A DNA stretch of 64,000 bases from an uncultured Lachnospiraceae bacterium (lineage in GTDB: Bacteria; Bacillota; Clostridia; Lachnospirales; Lachnospiraceae), in the NCBI GenBank assembly GCA_910579275.1, contig CAJTTO010000001.1:62001-126000 (forward strand). Direction: 5' to 3'. Below are positions 52,670 to 61,986 of this stretch, piece by piece; the first letter of the stretch is position 1, and the number at the start of each line of letters is the position of its first letter. Under the pieces are notes generated by a model, which was not told the origin of the DNA, ran no database searches, and saw only the letters and a program-made list of their open reading frames with translations. The position numbers were made by a program, and so were the translations under genes.

Positions 52670-53893
52670 ATGAAACAGATTCAGGGCGGTGTGACTGCGG
52701 CAAAGGGATTTGAGGCAGCAGGAACCGCGGCAAATATCAAATACAAGGACAGGATGGACATGGCGCTGATTTACAGTACCGCACCATGTAAGGCAGCTGG
52801 GACATTCACGACCAATGTGGTGAAAGCGGCGCCTGTTATGTGGGATCAGGAAGTTGTGGAAAAAAGCCCCTACGCGCAGGCGGTCGTTGTCAATGCCGGA
52901 ATTGCGAATGCATGTACGGGAAAGCAGGGAATGGACTACTGCCGTGAGGAGGCACGGACAGCATCAGGGCTTTTGCAGATTCCTGAAAATGCGGTTCTTG
53001 TCGGCTCGACAGGCGTGATTGGCATGCAGCTTCCCATGGAGCGCATCAACGAAGGAATCAAAAAGCTTGCGGCGGCAAAGGACGGCTCTGCCGAGGCGGG
53101 GACAACGGCTTCCAGGGCAATCATGACAACCGATACCGTCAACAAGGAAATCGCCGTAACAATTGAACTGGACGGAAAGACAGTGACCATCGGCGGCATG
53201 AGCAAAGGTTCCGGCATGATTCATCCCAACATGTGTACCATGCTCGCCTACATCACAACCGATGCGGCAATCAGCAAGCCGCTTTTGCAGGAGGCGCTGA
53301 GCAGCAGCATTGTCGACTCCTACAATATGATATCCGTCGATGGGGATACCTCGACAAACGATACCTGTCTTTTGCTGGCAAACGGTCTGGCAGGAAATGC
53401 GGAAATTACGGAAAAAGGAGCGGACTATGATGCATTCTGTGAGGCGCTCGATTTCGTCAATACCTATCTTGCAAAAAAGATGGCGGGGGACGGCGAGGGC
53501 GCGACAGCGCTGTTTGAGACGACGGTCATAAATGCCGCGACAAAGCAGGAAGCCCGCATTCTGGCAAAATCAGTGATTGGCTCGAGTCTTTGTAAGGCGG
53601 CAATCTACGGACATGATGCAAATTTTGGCAGATTCCTGTGTGCGCTTGGCTACTCCGGCGTGACATTCGATCCGGCGAAAGTGGAGCTTTCTTTTGAGAG
53701 TAAGGCCGGAAAGCTGCTGATTTACAAAGATGGTGCGGCGACAGACTACAGCGAAGAGGAAGCGACAAAGATTTTGTCGGAGCCGGAAGTGACCGTGCTG
53801 GCGGACATGAAAATGGGAACGGAGACGGCGACGGCGTGGGGCTGTGACTTGACATATGATTATGTGAAAATCAATGCGGATTATAGAAGTTAG
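52670..53893 (+). CDS. argJ: Ornithine acetyltransferase / N-acetylglutamate synthase
   Basis: In 407 residues ArgJ transfers acetyl from N-acetylornithine to glutamate, closing the cyclic pathway. Landmarks are NAGIANACTG, VGSTGVIG, the autocleavage site KGSGMIHPNMCTML with Thr190 as new N-terminal nucleophile (Cys replaces the usual Ala before it), DGDTSTNDT and the C-terminal GCDLTYDYVKINADYRS. AGGAGG precedes the ATG. It precedes argB by 73 bases. Confidence 0.97.
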   Translation: MKQIQGGVTAAKGFEAAGTAANIKYKDRMDMALIYSTAPCKAAGTFTTNVVKAAPVMWDQEVVEKSPYAQAVVVNAGIANACTGKQGMDYCREEARTASGLLQIPENAVLVGSTGVIGMQLPMERINEGIKKLAAAKDGSAEAGTTASRAIMTTDTVNKEIAVTIELDGKTVTIGGMSKGSGMIHPNMCTMLAYITTDAAISKPLLQEALSSSIVDSYNMISVDGDTSTNDTCLLLANGLAGNAEITEKGADYDAFCEALDFVNTYLAKKMAGDGEGATALFETTVINAATKQEARILAKSVIGSSLCKAAIYGHDANFGRFLCALGYSGVTFDPAKVELSFESKAGKLLIYKDGAATDYSEEEATKILSEPEVTVLADMKMGTETATAWGCDLTYDYVKINADYRS

Positions 53894-53966
53894 CATAACC
53901 TTTGGGCAGCAGAGTTTTCGGAAAAATTTGTAATCTGGTTTTTATGAATAGGAGCGGGGAAATCAA

Positions 53967-54869
53967 ATGAATGAACAGGATATGAGCAAGGTTCTGTCAA
54001 AGGCGGAGGTGCTGATTGAGGCGCTTCCCTACATACAGAAATTTAACAGGAAATATATTGTCGTAAAATACGGCGGAAGCGCGATGAGCAACGAGGAACT
54101 GCAAAAAAATGTCATAAAGGATGTGACACTCTTAAAGCTGGTTGGCTTCAAGCCGATTATCGTGCATGGCGGCGGCAAGGAAATCAGCCGCTGGGTGGAG
54201 AAGGTCGGCATGGAGGCGCAGTTTGTAAACGGTCTGCGTGTCACGGACGACGCCACGATGGAGATTGCGGAGATGGTGCTGAACAAGGTCAACAAGAGCC
54301 TTGTGACAATGGTGCAGGAGCTTGGCGTGAAGGCAGTCGGAGTCAGCGGCAAGGACGGCGGCCTGTTGAAAGTGGAAAAGAAATATGCAGACGGGCAGGA
54401 CATTGGTTTTGTGGGCGATATCAAGGAAGTCAATCCCAAGGTGCTGTTTGACCTGATTGAAAAGGATTTTCTGCCCATCGTGGCGCCAATCGGTCTCGAC
54501 GAACATTTTCAGACCTACAATATTAATGCGGATGACGCGGCGTGTGCGATTGCAAAGGCAGTCGGCGCGGAGAAACTCGCCTTTTTGACCGATATTGAGG
54601 GGCTGTACAAGGATATCAACGACAAAGCATCGTTTATTTCAAGGATAACGGCGACGCAGGCGGAGAAGCTGATTGAGGACGGCTTTATCGGCGGCGGTAT
54701 GCTGCCAAAGCTTGGCAACTGTACCAGTGCAATCAAAAACGGTGTCAACCGTGTGCATATTCTTGACGGGCGGATTCCGCACTGCCTGCTGCTGGAAGTT
54801 TTCACCAGAAACGGTATCGGTACAGCGATTGTCAAGGATGAGGACTTGGAGCATATGGATATGGAATAA
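53967..54869 (+). CDS. argB: Acetylglutamate kinase
   Basis: The 300 residues have the amino-acid-kinase fold: VVKYGGSAMSNEEL, PIIVHGGGKEISRW, GLRVTDDATMEI, NINADDAACAIAKAVGAEKLAFLTDIEGL and GGMLPKLGNCTSAI. It phosphorylates N-acetylglutamate. The N-terminal extension (~residues 1-25) recalls the kinked helix of arginine-inhibited hexameric NAGKs, so feedback by arginine is plausible. argD follows after 17 bases. Confidence 0.97.
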   Translation: MNEQDMSKVLSKAEVLIEALPYIQKFNRKYIVVKYGGSAMSNEELQKNVIKDVTLLKLVGFKPIIVHGGGKEISRWVEKVGMEAQFVNGLRVTDDATMEIAEMVLNKVNKSLVTMVQELGVKAVGVSGKDGGLLKVEKKYADGQDIGFVGDIKEVNPKVLFDLIEKDFLPIVAPIGLDEHFQTYNINADDAACAIAKAVGAEKLAFLTDIEGLYKDINDKASFISRITATQAEKLIEDGFIGGGMLPKLGNCTSAIKNGVNRVHILDGRIPHCLLLEVFTRNGIGTAIVKDEDLEHMDME

Positions 54870-54886
54870 CTGGAGGGCATGGTATC

Positions 54887-56089
54887 ATGAATATGGAAGA
54901 ATATATTGACGAGGCAGAGGCGGCGCTGCTCCACACGTACAACCGTTACCAGATTGTGTGGGAGAAGGGTGACGGAATGTATATGTACGACATTGAGGGA
55001 AAGAAGTACCTTGATTTTGTGGCAGGCATCGCGGTGTTTGCGCTCGGGTATAACAATAAGGCATACAATGATGCACTGAAGGAACAGATTGACAAGGTAA
55101 TTCATACTTCGAATTATTATTACAATATTCCGGCAATCGAGGCGGCAAAGAAGCTGAAAAAGGTTTCGGGTATGGACAGAATCTTTTTTACCAACAGCGG
55201 TGCGGAGGCGGTTGAGGGCGCGTTGAAGGCGGCGAGGAAGTACGCATTTTTGCGTGACGGACATACAAATCATGAAATTATTGCGATGAACCATTCTTTT
55301 CATGGAAGGACGATGGGTGCGCTTTCCGTGACAGGAAATCCGCACTACAGGGAGACATTTGAGCCGCTGATTGGCAACATCCGGTTTGCTGATTTCAATG
55401 ACTTTGAAAGCGTCAAGGCACAGGTGACAGACAAGACCTGTGCGATTATCTTCGAGACTGTTCAGGGCGAGGGGGGCATCTATCCGGCAACGGAGGCGTT
55501 TATGCGGCAGGTGCGGGCACTTTGTGACGAGAGGGATATCCTGCTGATTCTGGACGAGATTCAATGCGGTATGGGACGGACGGGTACGATGTTCGCATGG
55601 CAGCGCTGCGGCGTAAAACCGGATATCATGACAAGTGCCAAGGCGGTTGGCTGCGGCGTTCCGGTTGGGGCGTTTATGATGACGGAAAAGGTGGCGCAGC
55701 AATCGCTGACAAGCGGGGATCACGGGACGACTTACGGCGGCAATCCGCTTGCGTGTGCGGCAATTTCAAAAGTGATTGACCTGTTTGACGAACTGGATAT
55801 TTTAGCGAATGTGAATGATACAGGCGCTTATTTATACGAAAAATTAGAGGCGCTGACGGCGAAGCACGACCATATCAAAGCACATAGGGGTGTCGGTCTG
55901 ATGCAGGGAATAGCGTGTGACATGCCTGTAAACGAAATCATCAACAGGGCGATTGAAAAAGGGCTTTTGCTGATTAATGCAGGCACGAACATCATCCGGT
56001 TTATTCCGCCTTTGATTGTATCAAAGAAAGATGTGGATGACATGATAGGAATTGTGGATGCATGCTTTTCCGAGATGAAAACAGAATGA
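54887..56089 (+). CDS. argD: Acetylornithine aminotransferase
   Basis: A class III PLP aminotransferase of 400 residues: YLDFVAGIAV, FFTNSGAEAVEGALKAAR, FHGRTMGALS, LILDEIQCGMGRTG, the PLP lysine Lys252 in TSAKAVGCGVP, and GTTYGGNPLACAA. It converts N-acetylglutamate semialdehyde to acetylornithine. ArgC, which makes that substrate, is encoded 6 kb away. The stop is 9 bases before the next gene. Confidence 0.96.
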   Translation: MNMEEYIDEAEAALLHTYNRYQIVWEKGDGMYMYDIEGKKYLDFVAGIAVFALGYNNKAYNDALKEQIDKVIHTSNYYYNIPAIEAAKKLKKVSGMDRIFFTNSGAEAVEGALKAARKYAFLRDGHTNHEIIAMNHSFHGRTMGALSVTGNPHYRETFEPLIGNIRFADFNDFESVKAQVTDKTCAIIFETVQGEGGIYPATEAFMRQVRALCDERDILLILDEIQCGMGRTGTMFAWQRCGVKPDIMTSAKAVGCGVPVGAFMMTEKVAQQSLTSGDHGTTYGGNPLACAAISKVIDLFDELDILANVNDTGAYLYEKLEALTAKHDHIKAHRGVGLMQGIACDMPVNEIINRAIEKGLLLINAGTNIIRFIPPLIVSKKDVDDMIGIVDACFSEMKTE

Positions 56090-56098
56090 GGAAGTTAG

Positions 56099-57601
56099 AT
56101 GAAACACGAGAAAATTAAAAAAAGACTGATTGGCGTTGCTGTTGTACTTGCGGCTGCATTGGTCATTCTGGGCGCTGCAGTTCTGTTTCAGGCACTGTCT
56201 GACAGGAAAGGGGATTCCTTATCCGATTTGGACGGCAAAAAAGAAACCATACACTTGTGGTATACGGACGACGCACTGACGGACTATCTTAACAGCAAGG
56301 TACTGGAATTTTATGACAATACGGATATCAGAGTGAATGTGGAGCTGGTTTCGGGGCTTGAATATCTGGAAGCCATCAATACGGCGAGTCTGGACGAACA
56401 GGTGGACACACCGGATATCTATATCATGACGAATGACACGCTTGAGAAAGCGTATCTGGCGGGGCTTGCGACACAGCTTCCGGAGACGGCGCCGGTTTAT
56501 GACGAACCGCTGTTTCATCAGGCGGCAAGAAATGCGGTGAGCTACAACGGAAAATTCGTGGCATGTCCGATGTATTTTGAGACAAGCGCACTGCTTTACA
56601 ACAAGACTTACCTACAGCAAATTGCCGATGATGCAAACGGCGTGGGAGACGAGGAAGACGGTTCGGAAAATACGGAGAATAGGCAGGACGGAGAGGAAAC
56701 GGCGCAGCCGGTGACGGCAGACCAGCTGGTTCCTGCGTCCATTGTGGATATCCTGACATTCGCGGATCAGTATTCTACTCCGGAAAACGTAGAATATTTC
56801 TTCCAGTGGGATGTGTCGGACATTTTTTATAATTACTTTTTTATGGGAAACTATATATCAGTAGGCGGGGCTGCGGGTGATGACAAGTCACAGATTGATA
56901 TCTATAATACAGAGTCGGTTTCCAGCCTGAAGGTTTATCAGGAGCTTAACCAGTTCTTCTCCATTGATACCAAGGAGACCAACTACGATACAATCATGCA
57001 GGAATTTCAGGAGGGAAAGACGATTTATACCATCGCCACGAGCGACTGCATCAGAAAGCTTGATGAGGCGGCGGCAAGCGGGGCGTTTGGCTATGAATAT
57101 GGGATTGCCAAGCTTCCGGATATTAATCAGGAGCTTACGACAAGGGGAATGTCTGTGACGAATGCGCTTGTCATTAACGGCTACTCCGAGCATAAGGAGT
57201 CGGCACTGCGTCTTATGGAGTACCTGATTCGAAATGCCAGTGCTGATTTGTACGATATGACGGGAAAGCTCTCATCGGTGACAAGGGACACTTACGAGAA
57301 CGAGCATGTGGCGGCATTTATGGAAAACTATGAGGAGTCGGTTCCGATGCCCAAAATGCTTGAGACCGGAAATTTCTGGGTTGAATTGGAGATATGCTTT
57401 GCAAAGGTCTGGGCGGGGGCAGATGCGAACACGCAGATCAGGCAGCTTTCCGAACAGATAAAAACCCAGCTTGCAGGAGAGCCGGTGACGGAAGAACCCA
57501 TAGCGGATCCACAGGTTGAACTGCTGCCGGCGGTGGAATATGAGGAAGGAACCGGCGAACTGGATGTGACGCCGGAAACACAGCAGGAACCGCCGCAGTA
57601 A
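56099..57601 (+). CDS. Membrane-anchored extracellular solute-binding protein
   Basis: The 500 residues begin with a signal-anchor helix (LIGVAVVLAAALVILGAAVLF) and no lipobox, then a family 1 (maltose-type) binding fold: IHLWYTDDALTDYLNSKVLEFYDN, TPDIYIMTNDTLEKAYLAG, ACPMYFETSALLYNK, FGYEYGIAKLPDIN. An acidic insert (~residues 183-205) and a Pro/Glu tail are additions. No permease or ATPase is adjacent. It is 9 bases after argD, so in the arginine operon by position. It could recruit a shared transporter or act as a receptor. Confidence 0.85.
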   Translation: MKHEKIKKRLIGVAVVLAAALVILGAAVLFQALSDRKGDSLSDLDGKKETIHLWYTDDALTDYLNSKVLEFYDNTDIRVNVELVSGLEYLEAINTASLDEQVDTPDIYIMTNDTLEKAYLAGLATQLPETAPVYDEPLFHQAARNAVSYNGKFVACPMYFETSALLYNKTYLQQIADDANGVGDEEDGSENTENRQDGEETAQPVTADQLVPASIVDILTFADQYSTPENVEYFFQWDVSDIFYNYFFMGNYISVGGAAGDDKSQIDIYNTESVSSLKVYQELNQFFSIDTKETNYDTIMQEFQEGKTIYTIATSDCIRKLDEAAASGAFGYEYGIAKLPDINQELTTRGMSVTNALVINGYSEHKESALRLMEYLIRNASADLYDMTGKLSSVTRDTYENEHVAAFMENYEESVPMPKMLETGNFWVELEICFAKVWAGADANTQIRQLSEQIKTQLAGEPVTEEPIADPQVELLPAVEYEEGTGELDVTPETQQEPPQ

Positions 57602-57643
57602 CGGCTTCCCTGAATAAAAATCACCTAAAAATCTAATTATAAG

Positions 57644-57675
57644 TGTAAACAGACATTTGTATAGGGAGGTTTACA
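57644..57675 (+). promoter_or_regulatory. Hairpin around the ribosome site of the DMT gene
   Basis: TGTAAAC (57644-57650) can pair with GTTTACA (57669-57675), closing a loop that holds the AGGGAGG site just before the ATG at 57679. It might tune translation. Confidence 0.35.
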
Positions 57676-57678
57676 TCT

Positions 57679-58110
57679 ATGGTTGGATTTTTTATTGCTT
57701 TGATATCAGGTGCGCTGATGAGTGTGCAGGGTGTGTTTAATACGAAAGTGACAGAAGCGTCAAGCATGTGGGCGGCAAATGCGTTCGTGCAGTTCACGGC
57801 ATTTCTTGTGTGCATTGTGGCATGGCTGTTCGCGGACAGGACGTCATTTCGGGATGTGCTTGCCGTGGAGCCGAAATATTTCCTGCTGGGCGGGGCAATC
57901 GGGGCATTTATCACGCTGACCGTCATTAAGAGCATGGATGCCCTAGGGCCGGCAAAGGCGGTGATGCTGATTGTCATTGCGCAGCTTATCATAGCGTATT
58001 TGATAGAACTTTTCGGCATGTTTGGCGTGGAGAAGCAGCCATTCAGCTGGCGAAAGGTTCTTGGCGCACTGATTGCCATTGGGGGATTTGTGCTGTTTAA
58101 GTGGAAGTAA
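57679..58110 (+). CDS. DMT-family transporter (DUF606/YdcZ type)
   Basis: A 143-residue half-size drug/metabolite transporter with about five helices (FFIALISGALMSVQGVFNTKVTEA; FLLGGAIGAFITLTVIKSMDALGPAKAVMLIVIAQLIIAYLIE). The short form suggests it works as a dimer. The substrate is unknown. A hairpin loops its ribosome site. Confidence 0.87.
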   Translation: MVGFFIALISGALMSVQGVFNTKVTEASSMWAANAFVQFTAFLVCIVAWLFADRTSFRDVLAVEPKYFLLGGAIGAFITLTVIKSMDALGPAKAVMLIVIAQLIIAYLIELFGMFGVEKQPFSWRKVLGALIAIGGFVLFKWK

Positions 58111-58206
58111 AAAGTTACTGTTGTCTTTTGGTTGCGGGGCGGCAGAAAGTTGTATATATTGATAATTATAAGAAACACGCTCTATTTAGAATTAACGGAG
58201 GAACAA

Positions 58207-59880
58207 ATGATGGGAAACAATCAAATGCAAAACGGAGAAAAAAACAGAAAATACATGAGACTGGGACTGAAAATCGGACTTGTGGTGGCTGCCATGCAGA
58301 CATTTTTTATTGTGATGGCTCTGTCAATATGCGTTTATATGTTCCGAGAATTGATTACGGAGATGCAGGAGGAACGTTGCGTCAATGGAACAGATATGCT
58401 TGCGTATGAGCTTGGCAAAGCAGCCGGCAGTGAGGATGTGAACCAGATTCTTGATGAGATGAAGCAGCGTATGGGGTGTGAGTTTACTATTTTTGAGGGG
58501 GACGTCCGCACATACAGCACACTCATGCAGAATGGAGAGCGCGTAGTGGGAACGAAGCTGTCTGCGGATTTGAAGGCGATTGTGCTGGATCAGGGGCAGA
58601 GCTATGTCGGAGAAGCGGATATTTTGGGCATCAGCTACCTGTGCTCATACGTTCCTACGAGAGGAGACGACGGGGAGGTGAATGGCCTGATTTTTGCCGG
58701 ACTTCCGATAACGGATGCGAAACAGGGGACTGCCAATGTGATTAATGTCGTTGGTATGGTGAGTTTCGTGACAATAACTTGCTGCGCGCTTTTTCTGGCG
58801 TTTATTCTATCCAAATGGATATCAATTCCCCTGCGGGAAATTACCCGTGTGGCGCAGCGTCTGGAAAGAGGCGATCTGGGATTGGCAGCGAATGAGGACA
58901 TACGAGTCAGGGTTCGTTCGAATGACGAGGTCGGTATTTTGGGACAGATATTCGAGAAAACAATCCGACAGATGCAGTGCTATATCGGTGAGATTTCCGA
59001 TGTGCTGGGAGCGATTGCAGATGGGGATCTGACATTGAATGCCAGACAGAACTATACAGGTGATTTTCAGTCTATCAGGCAGTCTCTGGATCGAATTCAC
59101 GCTGCACTCAACAGCACAATGGGTAAAATTGCCGCCAGCACCGGACAGGTTTCCACAGGGGCAGACCAGATGTCAGGCACTGCACAGACGCTGGCGCAGG
59201 GAACAACACAGCAGGCGAGTGCGGTCGAGGAGGTATCGGCGACTGTTATAGGCATTTCGGAGAGCGCCAGACAGACTTCGGCAGCGGCAGAAGAAGTAGG
59301 TGAATCGGTCAACGAAGTGGGCAAGAAACTGGGTACCAGTATGGATTATGTCAAGGAGCTGAATACGGCAATGGTCAATATTTCAGATTCCTCGGAAAAA
59401 ATCAGCACGATTATTTCCACAATCGAGAGCATTGCTTTCCAGATTAATATTTTGGCGCTGAACGCCGCTGTGGAAGCTGCCCGGGCGGGGGTAGCAGGCA
59501 AAGGATTTGCCGTGGTTGCAGAGGAAGTCAGAAGTCTGGCTGCCAAATCCGATGAAGCCGCCAAGGCAACCAAGGAACTGATAGAGAGGTCTATTACGAC
59601 GGTGGCTGACGGTAGCAAGGCAATGAACAGAGTCACACAGGCGTTGGAACAGACCAACCAGATTGCGGAGGACGTGACTGTCAAAATGACGTCTGTCGTT
59701 GAGGCGGTGGAGAAACAGACAGTGGCAATAGCGCAGGTTAACGTAGGCATTGAACAGATATCCGCTGTCGTTCAGGCAAATTCTGCTACGAGTGAGGAGT
59801 GTGCTGCTGTCAGTGAGGAGCTGTCATCACAGGCGACCATACTAAGAAATCTGACGGCTTCGTTTCAACTGAAAGGGTGA
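58207..59880 (+). CDS. Methyl-accepting chemotaxis protein
   Basis: The start at 58207 has GGAGG 5 bases upstream (58210 also possible); an upstream in-frame ATG lacks support. The 557 residues have membrane helix 1 (~17-40), a ~130-residue extracellular sensor resembling a single Cache domain, helix 2 (~178-202), HAMP, and a signalling domain with the CheA/CheW hairpin tip ALNAAVEAARAGVAGKGFAVVAEEVRSLA. It implies a motile cell. No adjacent che genes. Confidence 0.95.
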   Translation: MMGNNQMQNGEKNRKYMRLGLKIGLVVAAMQTFFIVMALSICVYMFRELITEMQEERCVNGTDMLAYELGKAAGSEDVNQILDEMKQRMGCEFTIFEGDVRTYSTLMQNGERVVGTKLSADLKAIVLDQGQSYVGEADILGISYLCSYVPTRGDDGEVNGLIFAGLPITDAKQGTANVINVVGMVSFVTITCCALFLAFILSKWISIPLREITRVAQRLERGDLGLAANEDIRVRVRSNDEVGILGQIFEKTIRQMQCYIGEISDVLGAIADGDLTLNARQNYTGDFQSIRQSLDRIHAALNSTMGKIAASTGQVSTGADQMSGTAQTLAQGTTQQASAVEEVSATVIGISESARQTSAAAEEVGESVNEVGKKLGTSMDYVKELNTAMVNISDSSEKISTIISTIESIAFQINILALNAAVEAARAGVAGKGFAVVAEEVRSLAAKSDEAAKATKELIERSITTVADGSKAMNRVTQALEQTNQIAEDVTVKMTSVVEAVEKQTVAIAQVNVGIEQISAVVQANSATSEECAAVSEELSSQATILRNLTASFQLKG

Positions 59881-59993
59881 AATCATTCTGCCGGAAAGGG
59901 CAGTCCGACATACATAGTCAAGTGAAAAAGTACCAAAATGCCATGGCTCAAGTTTTGCGACAGAATTGGAAAAGCATAAAAGTAAGATGTGAG

Positions 59994-60084
59994 CGGAGAC
60001 GGAGGGATTCGAACCCTCGTACCGGTATAACACCGGTAAACTGATTTCGAGTCAGTCCCGTTATGGCCTCTTCGGTACGTCTCC
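59994..60084 (-). tRNA. tRNA-Ser (anticodon CGA)
   Basis: On the minus strand the acceptor GGAGACG (60084-60078) pairs with CGTCTCC, the anticodon stem ACTGA/TCAGT holds the loop CTCGAAA (anticodon CGA), the long variable arm is of serine type, and the T loop GGTTCGAATCC is standard. Length 91 bases; discriminator G; CCA is not encoded. Confidence 0.96.
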
Positions 60085-60099
60085 AGAATATTGTATCAG

Positions 60100-60158
60100 C
60101 CAACGATGTGCAGTGTGAGTTACAACAGTGTAATTCACACTGCGCATCGTTGGTTTTT
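60100..60158 (+). terminator. Long hairpin with T-run beyond the tRNA gene
   Basis: CCAACGATG (60100-60108) and GCAGTGTGA (60110-60118) pair with TCACACTGC and CATCGTTGG (60135-60153), a ~22-bp stem with a short loop, followed by five T residues. It would end rightward transcription from the chemoreceptor gene after it passes antisense to the tRNA. Confidence 0.75.
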
Positions 60159-60271
60159 ATAAATCAATCATAAATGAAAGGAAGCTTTTTTTCAATAGAA
60201 AATTCTGATTTCACGGAAAAGTGTAGCTTTTTCCTGTCTTGTATTGTATTTCTAAATGAAGGAGGTACAAA

Positions 60272-60805
60272 ATGAATTCAATGCGCATGGAAAAATCAAA
60301 GGAAAATTTAGAAGCTTCATATGAGGATGTCATCAGGAGAAATTCGGATTCTGTTTACAGGCTGGCATTCTCGCTCGTCAAAACCCGTTCCGATGCGGAT
60401 GACATTTATCAGGAAGTTTTTCTGCGGTATGTGCAGAAAGAGCCGGAATTCCAGAATACGGAGCATGAAAAGGCATGGTTTCTGCGGATCACAATCAATC
60501 TGTGCAAAAATTTTTGGAAGTCGCCATGGATGCGAAGACGCGCAGCGATGGAGTGTGACAAGATGCAGACAGATGCTTTTTCGTATGAAACGGCAGGCGG
60601 TGATTCTGCTTTGATTGATACAGTCAAACAGCTGCCGAACAAATACCGTGTTGTCATTCATCTGTTTTACTATGAAGAATTGTCTGTTGCGGAAATCGCG
60701 GGTATTACAGGGGCAAAGGAATCCACTGTGCGGACAAGGCTGACGAGGGCGAGGCGGTTACTGAAAGACTTGTTATGTGAGGAAGGAGAGGGTATTCATG
60801 TTTGA
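60272..60805 (+). CDS. ECF-type RNA polymerase sigma factor
   Basis: A 177-residue sigma factor with region 2 (VYRLAFSLVKTRSDADDIYQEVFLRYVQ) and region 4 (LPNKYRVVIHLFYYEELSVAEIAGITGAKESTVRTRLTRARRLLK). GAAGGAGG precedes the ATG. It overlaps the start of a membrane anti-sigma gene, so they form an ECF sigma/anti-sigma pair responding to an envelope signal. The target promoter is not known. Confidence 0.95.
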   Translation: MNSMRMEKSKENLEASYEDVIRRNSDSVYRLAFSLVKTRSDADDIYQEVFLRYVQKEPEFQNTEHEKAWFLRITINLCKNFWKSPWMRRRAAMECDKMQTDAFSYETAGGDSALIDTVKQLPNKYRVVIHLFYYEELSVAEIAGITGAKESTVRTRLTRARRLLKDLLCEEGEGIHV

Positions 60806-61880
60806 AGACAGCTATAGACGGGCATACGATGCGGTCAGCCCGCCGCAGGAGCTTGTGGCAGATGTGATTGCGCAGGCAAGGGAAGGAAAAAGCGCCTGCA
60901 GGAAAATACACACTGGGAACAGACAGGGACGAAAGGCAGCGTTTATTGCAGCTGCGGCAGTGCTGTGCATTGTGACGGCAGTTCCGGTCTGCGCGGCGAA
61001 TATTCCGGCATTTTATAAGGTTGTTGAATATTTGTCCCCCGAATTGGCAGACCGCCTTGTGCCGATTGAGGAGAGCTGCACAAGTCAGGGAATCACGATG
61101 GAAGTGGAAGCAGTCTCCGTAGAGGGAAACGAAGCCAGAATCATTGTTTCGCTGCGCGATGCGGAAGATAGTACGCAGGATTTGGTTCACGGCGTGATGG
61201 ATTTGTACGGCGGGTATGGCTTGTCGGGCGCAGCCGTCAGCAGTAACGTTGGGGGATGTCATTTTTTGACGTATGACGAGACGGATGACAAGGCATATTT
61301 TCAGATAGACGTTCAGGCAGAGACGGCATTCGAGTCTGAAAAGCTGCATTTTTCAGCAACTTCCGTGTTGTGTGGAAAGTACAGCGAAACGCGGGATGTT
61401 GACTTGTCGGAGGTGGTGTATGCGGCAGACAAAAAAAAGGTTGTGCTGAGCGGAAGCGGCGGGATACCGGACGAAAAGCTGCCGGAATCGCTGCGACACA
61501 TTCCCGCGACGCCGGAGAATCCAAGACCGCACAGTAATGTCTTGGACTTGCGCAGTGTTACGGACTGTGCGGCAGATGATTTTACAACGACAGGCATCGC
61601 GTATATGGACGGTGTGCTGCGTGTCCAGATGTGCATGGGGGACAACTGGAAGTCGGACAGACATGTCCAGCTGTTCTTAAAGGATTCGGACGGCAATGAG
61701 CGTCATTCGGAACATAGCGTGGGATGGCATGAGGATGTTGGAGACACCAGTTATCAGTTCTACGAGTTTTGGTTTATCGGTGAGATTGACGACATGTCGG
61801 AGTATTCCATGTACGGCATTTTTCACGATTCCGGCGAGCTTGTCGAAGGGGACTGGAATGTGACATTCCGGCTGCAGTAG
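60798..61880 (+). CDS. Membrane anti-sigma factor, DUF4179-type
   Basis: The start at 60798 has GGAGAGGG upstream and overlaps the sigma gene by 8 bases. The 360-residue protein has a short cytoplasmic N-terminus (FEDSYRRAYDAVSPPQELVADVI), one membrane helix (AAFIAAAAVLCIVTAVPVCAA) and an extracellular DUF4179-like domain (IPAFYKVVEYLSPELADRLVPIEESCTSQGI) with a C-terminal region. This is the common ECF anti-sigma layout in Clostridia. It probably holds the sigma factor at the membrane. Confidence 0.88.
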   Translation: MFEDSYRRAYDAVSPPQELVADVIAQAREGKSACRKIHTGNRQGRKAAFIAAAAVLCIVTAVPVCAANIPAFYKVVEYLSPELADRLVPIEESCTSQGITMEVEAVSVEGNEARIIVSLRDAEDSTQDLVHGVMDLYGGYGLSGAAVSSNVGGCHFLTYDETDDKAYFQIDVQAETAFESEKLHFSATSVLCGKYSETRDVDLSEVVYAADKKKVVLSGSGGIPDEKLPESLRHIPATPENPRPHSNVLDLRSVTDCAADDFTTTGIAYMDGVLRVQMCMGDNWKSDRHVQLFLKDSDGNERHSEHSVGWHEDVGDTSYQFYEFWFIGEIDDMSEYSMYGIFHDSGELVEGDWNVTFRLQ

Positions 61881-61903
61881 GACTGTCCGGGGATAAATCG
61901 TAT

Positions 61904-61932
61904 TTGACATTTGCTCCTAATCGCCTTATGAT
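61904..61932 (+). promoter_or_regulatory. Consensus SigA promoter of argC
   Basis: TTGACA (61904-61909), 17 bases, TATGAT (61927-61932), ~50 bases before the argC ATG. A half ARG box (TGAAT, 61942) without a clear partner follows. Confidence 0.75.
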
Positions 61933-61986
61933 AGTTTATGATGAATACAAGGAATCTGTCAGGGTTCCGGAAAGAGGAGCATCCAC

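Noticed and set aside
56099..57601. Complete ABC transporter for the solute-binding protein
   Set aside because: No permease or ATPase gene is adjacent; the next gene is a DMT transporter of another family.
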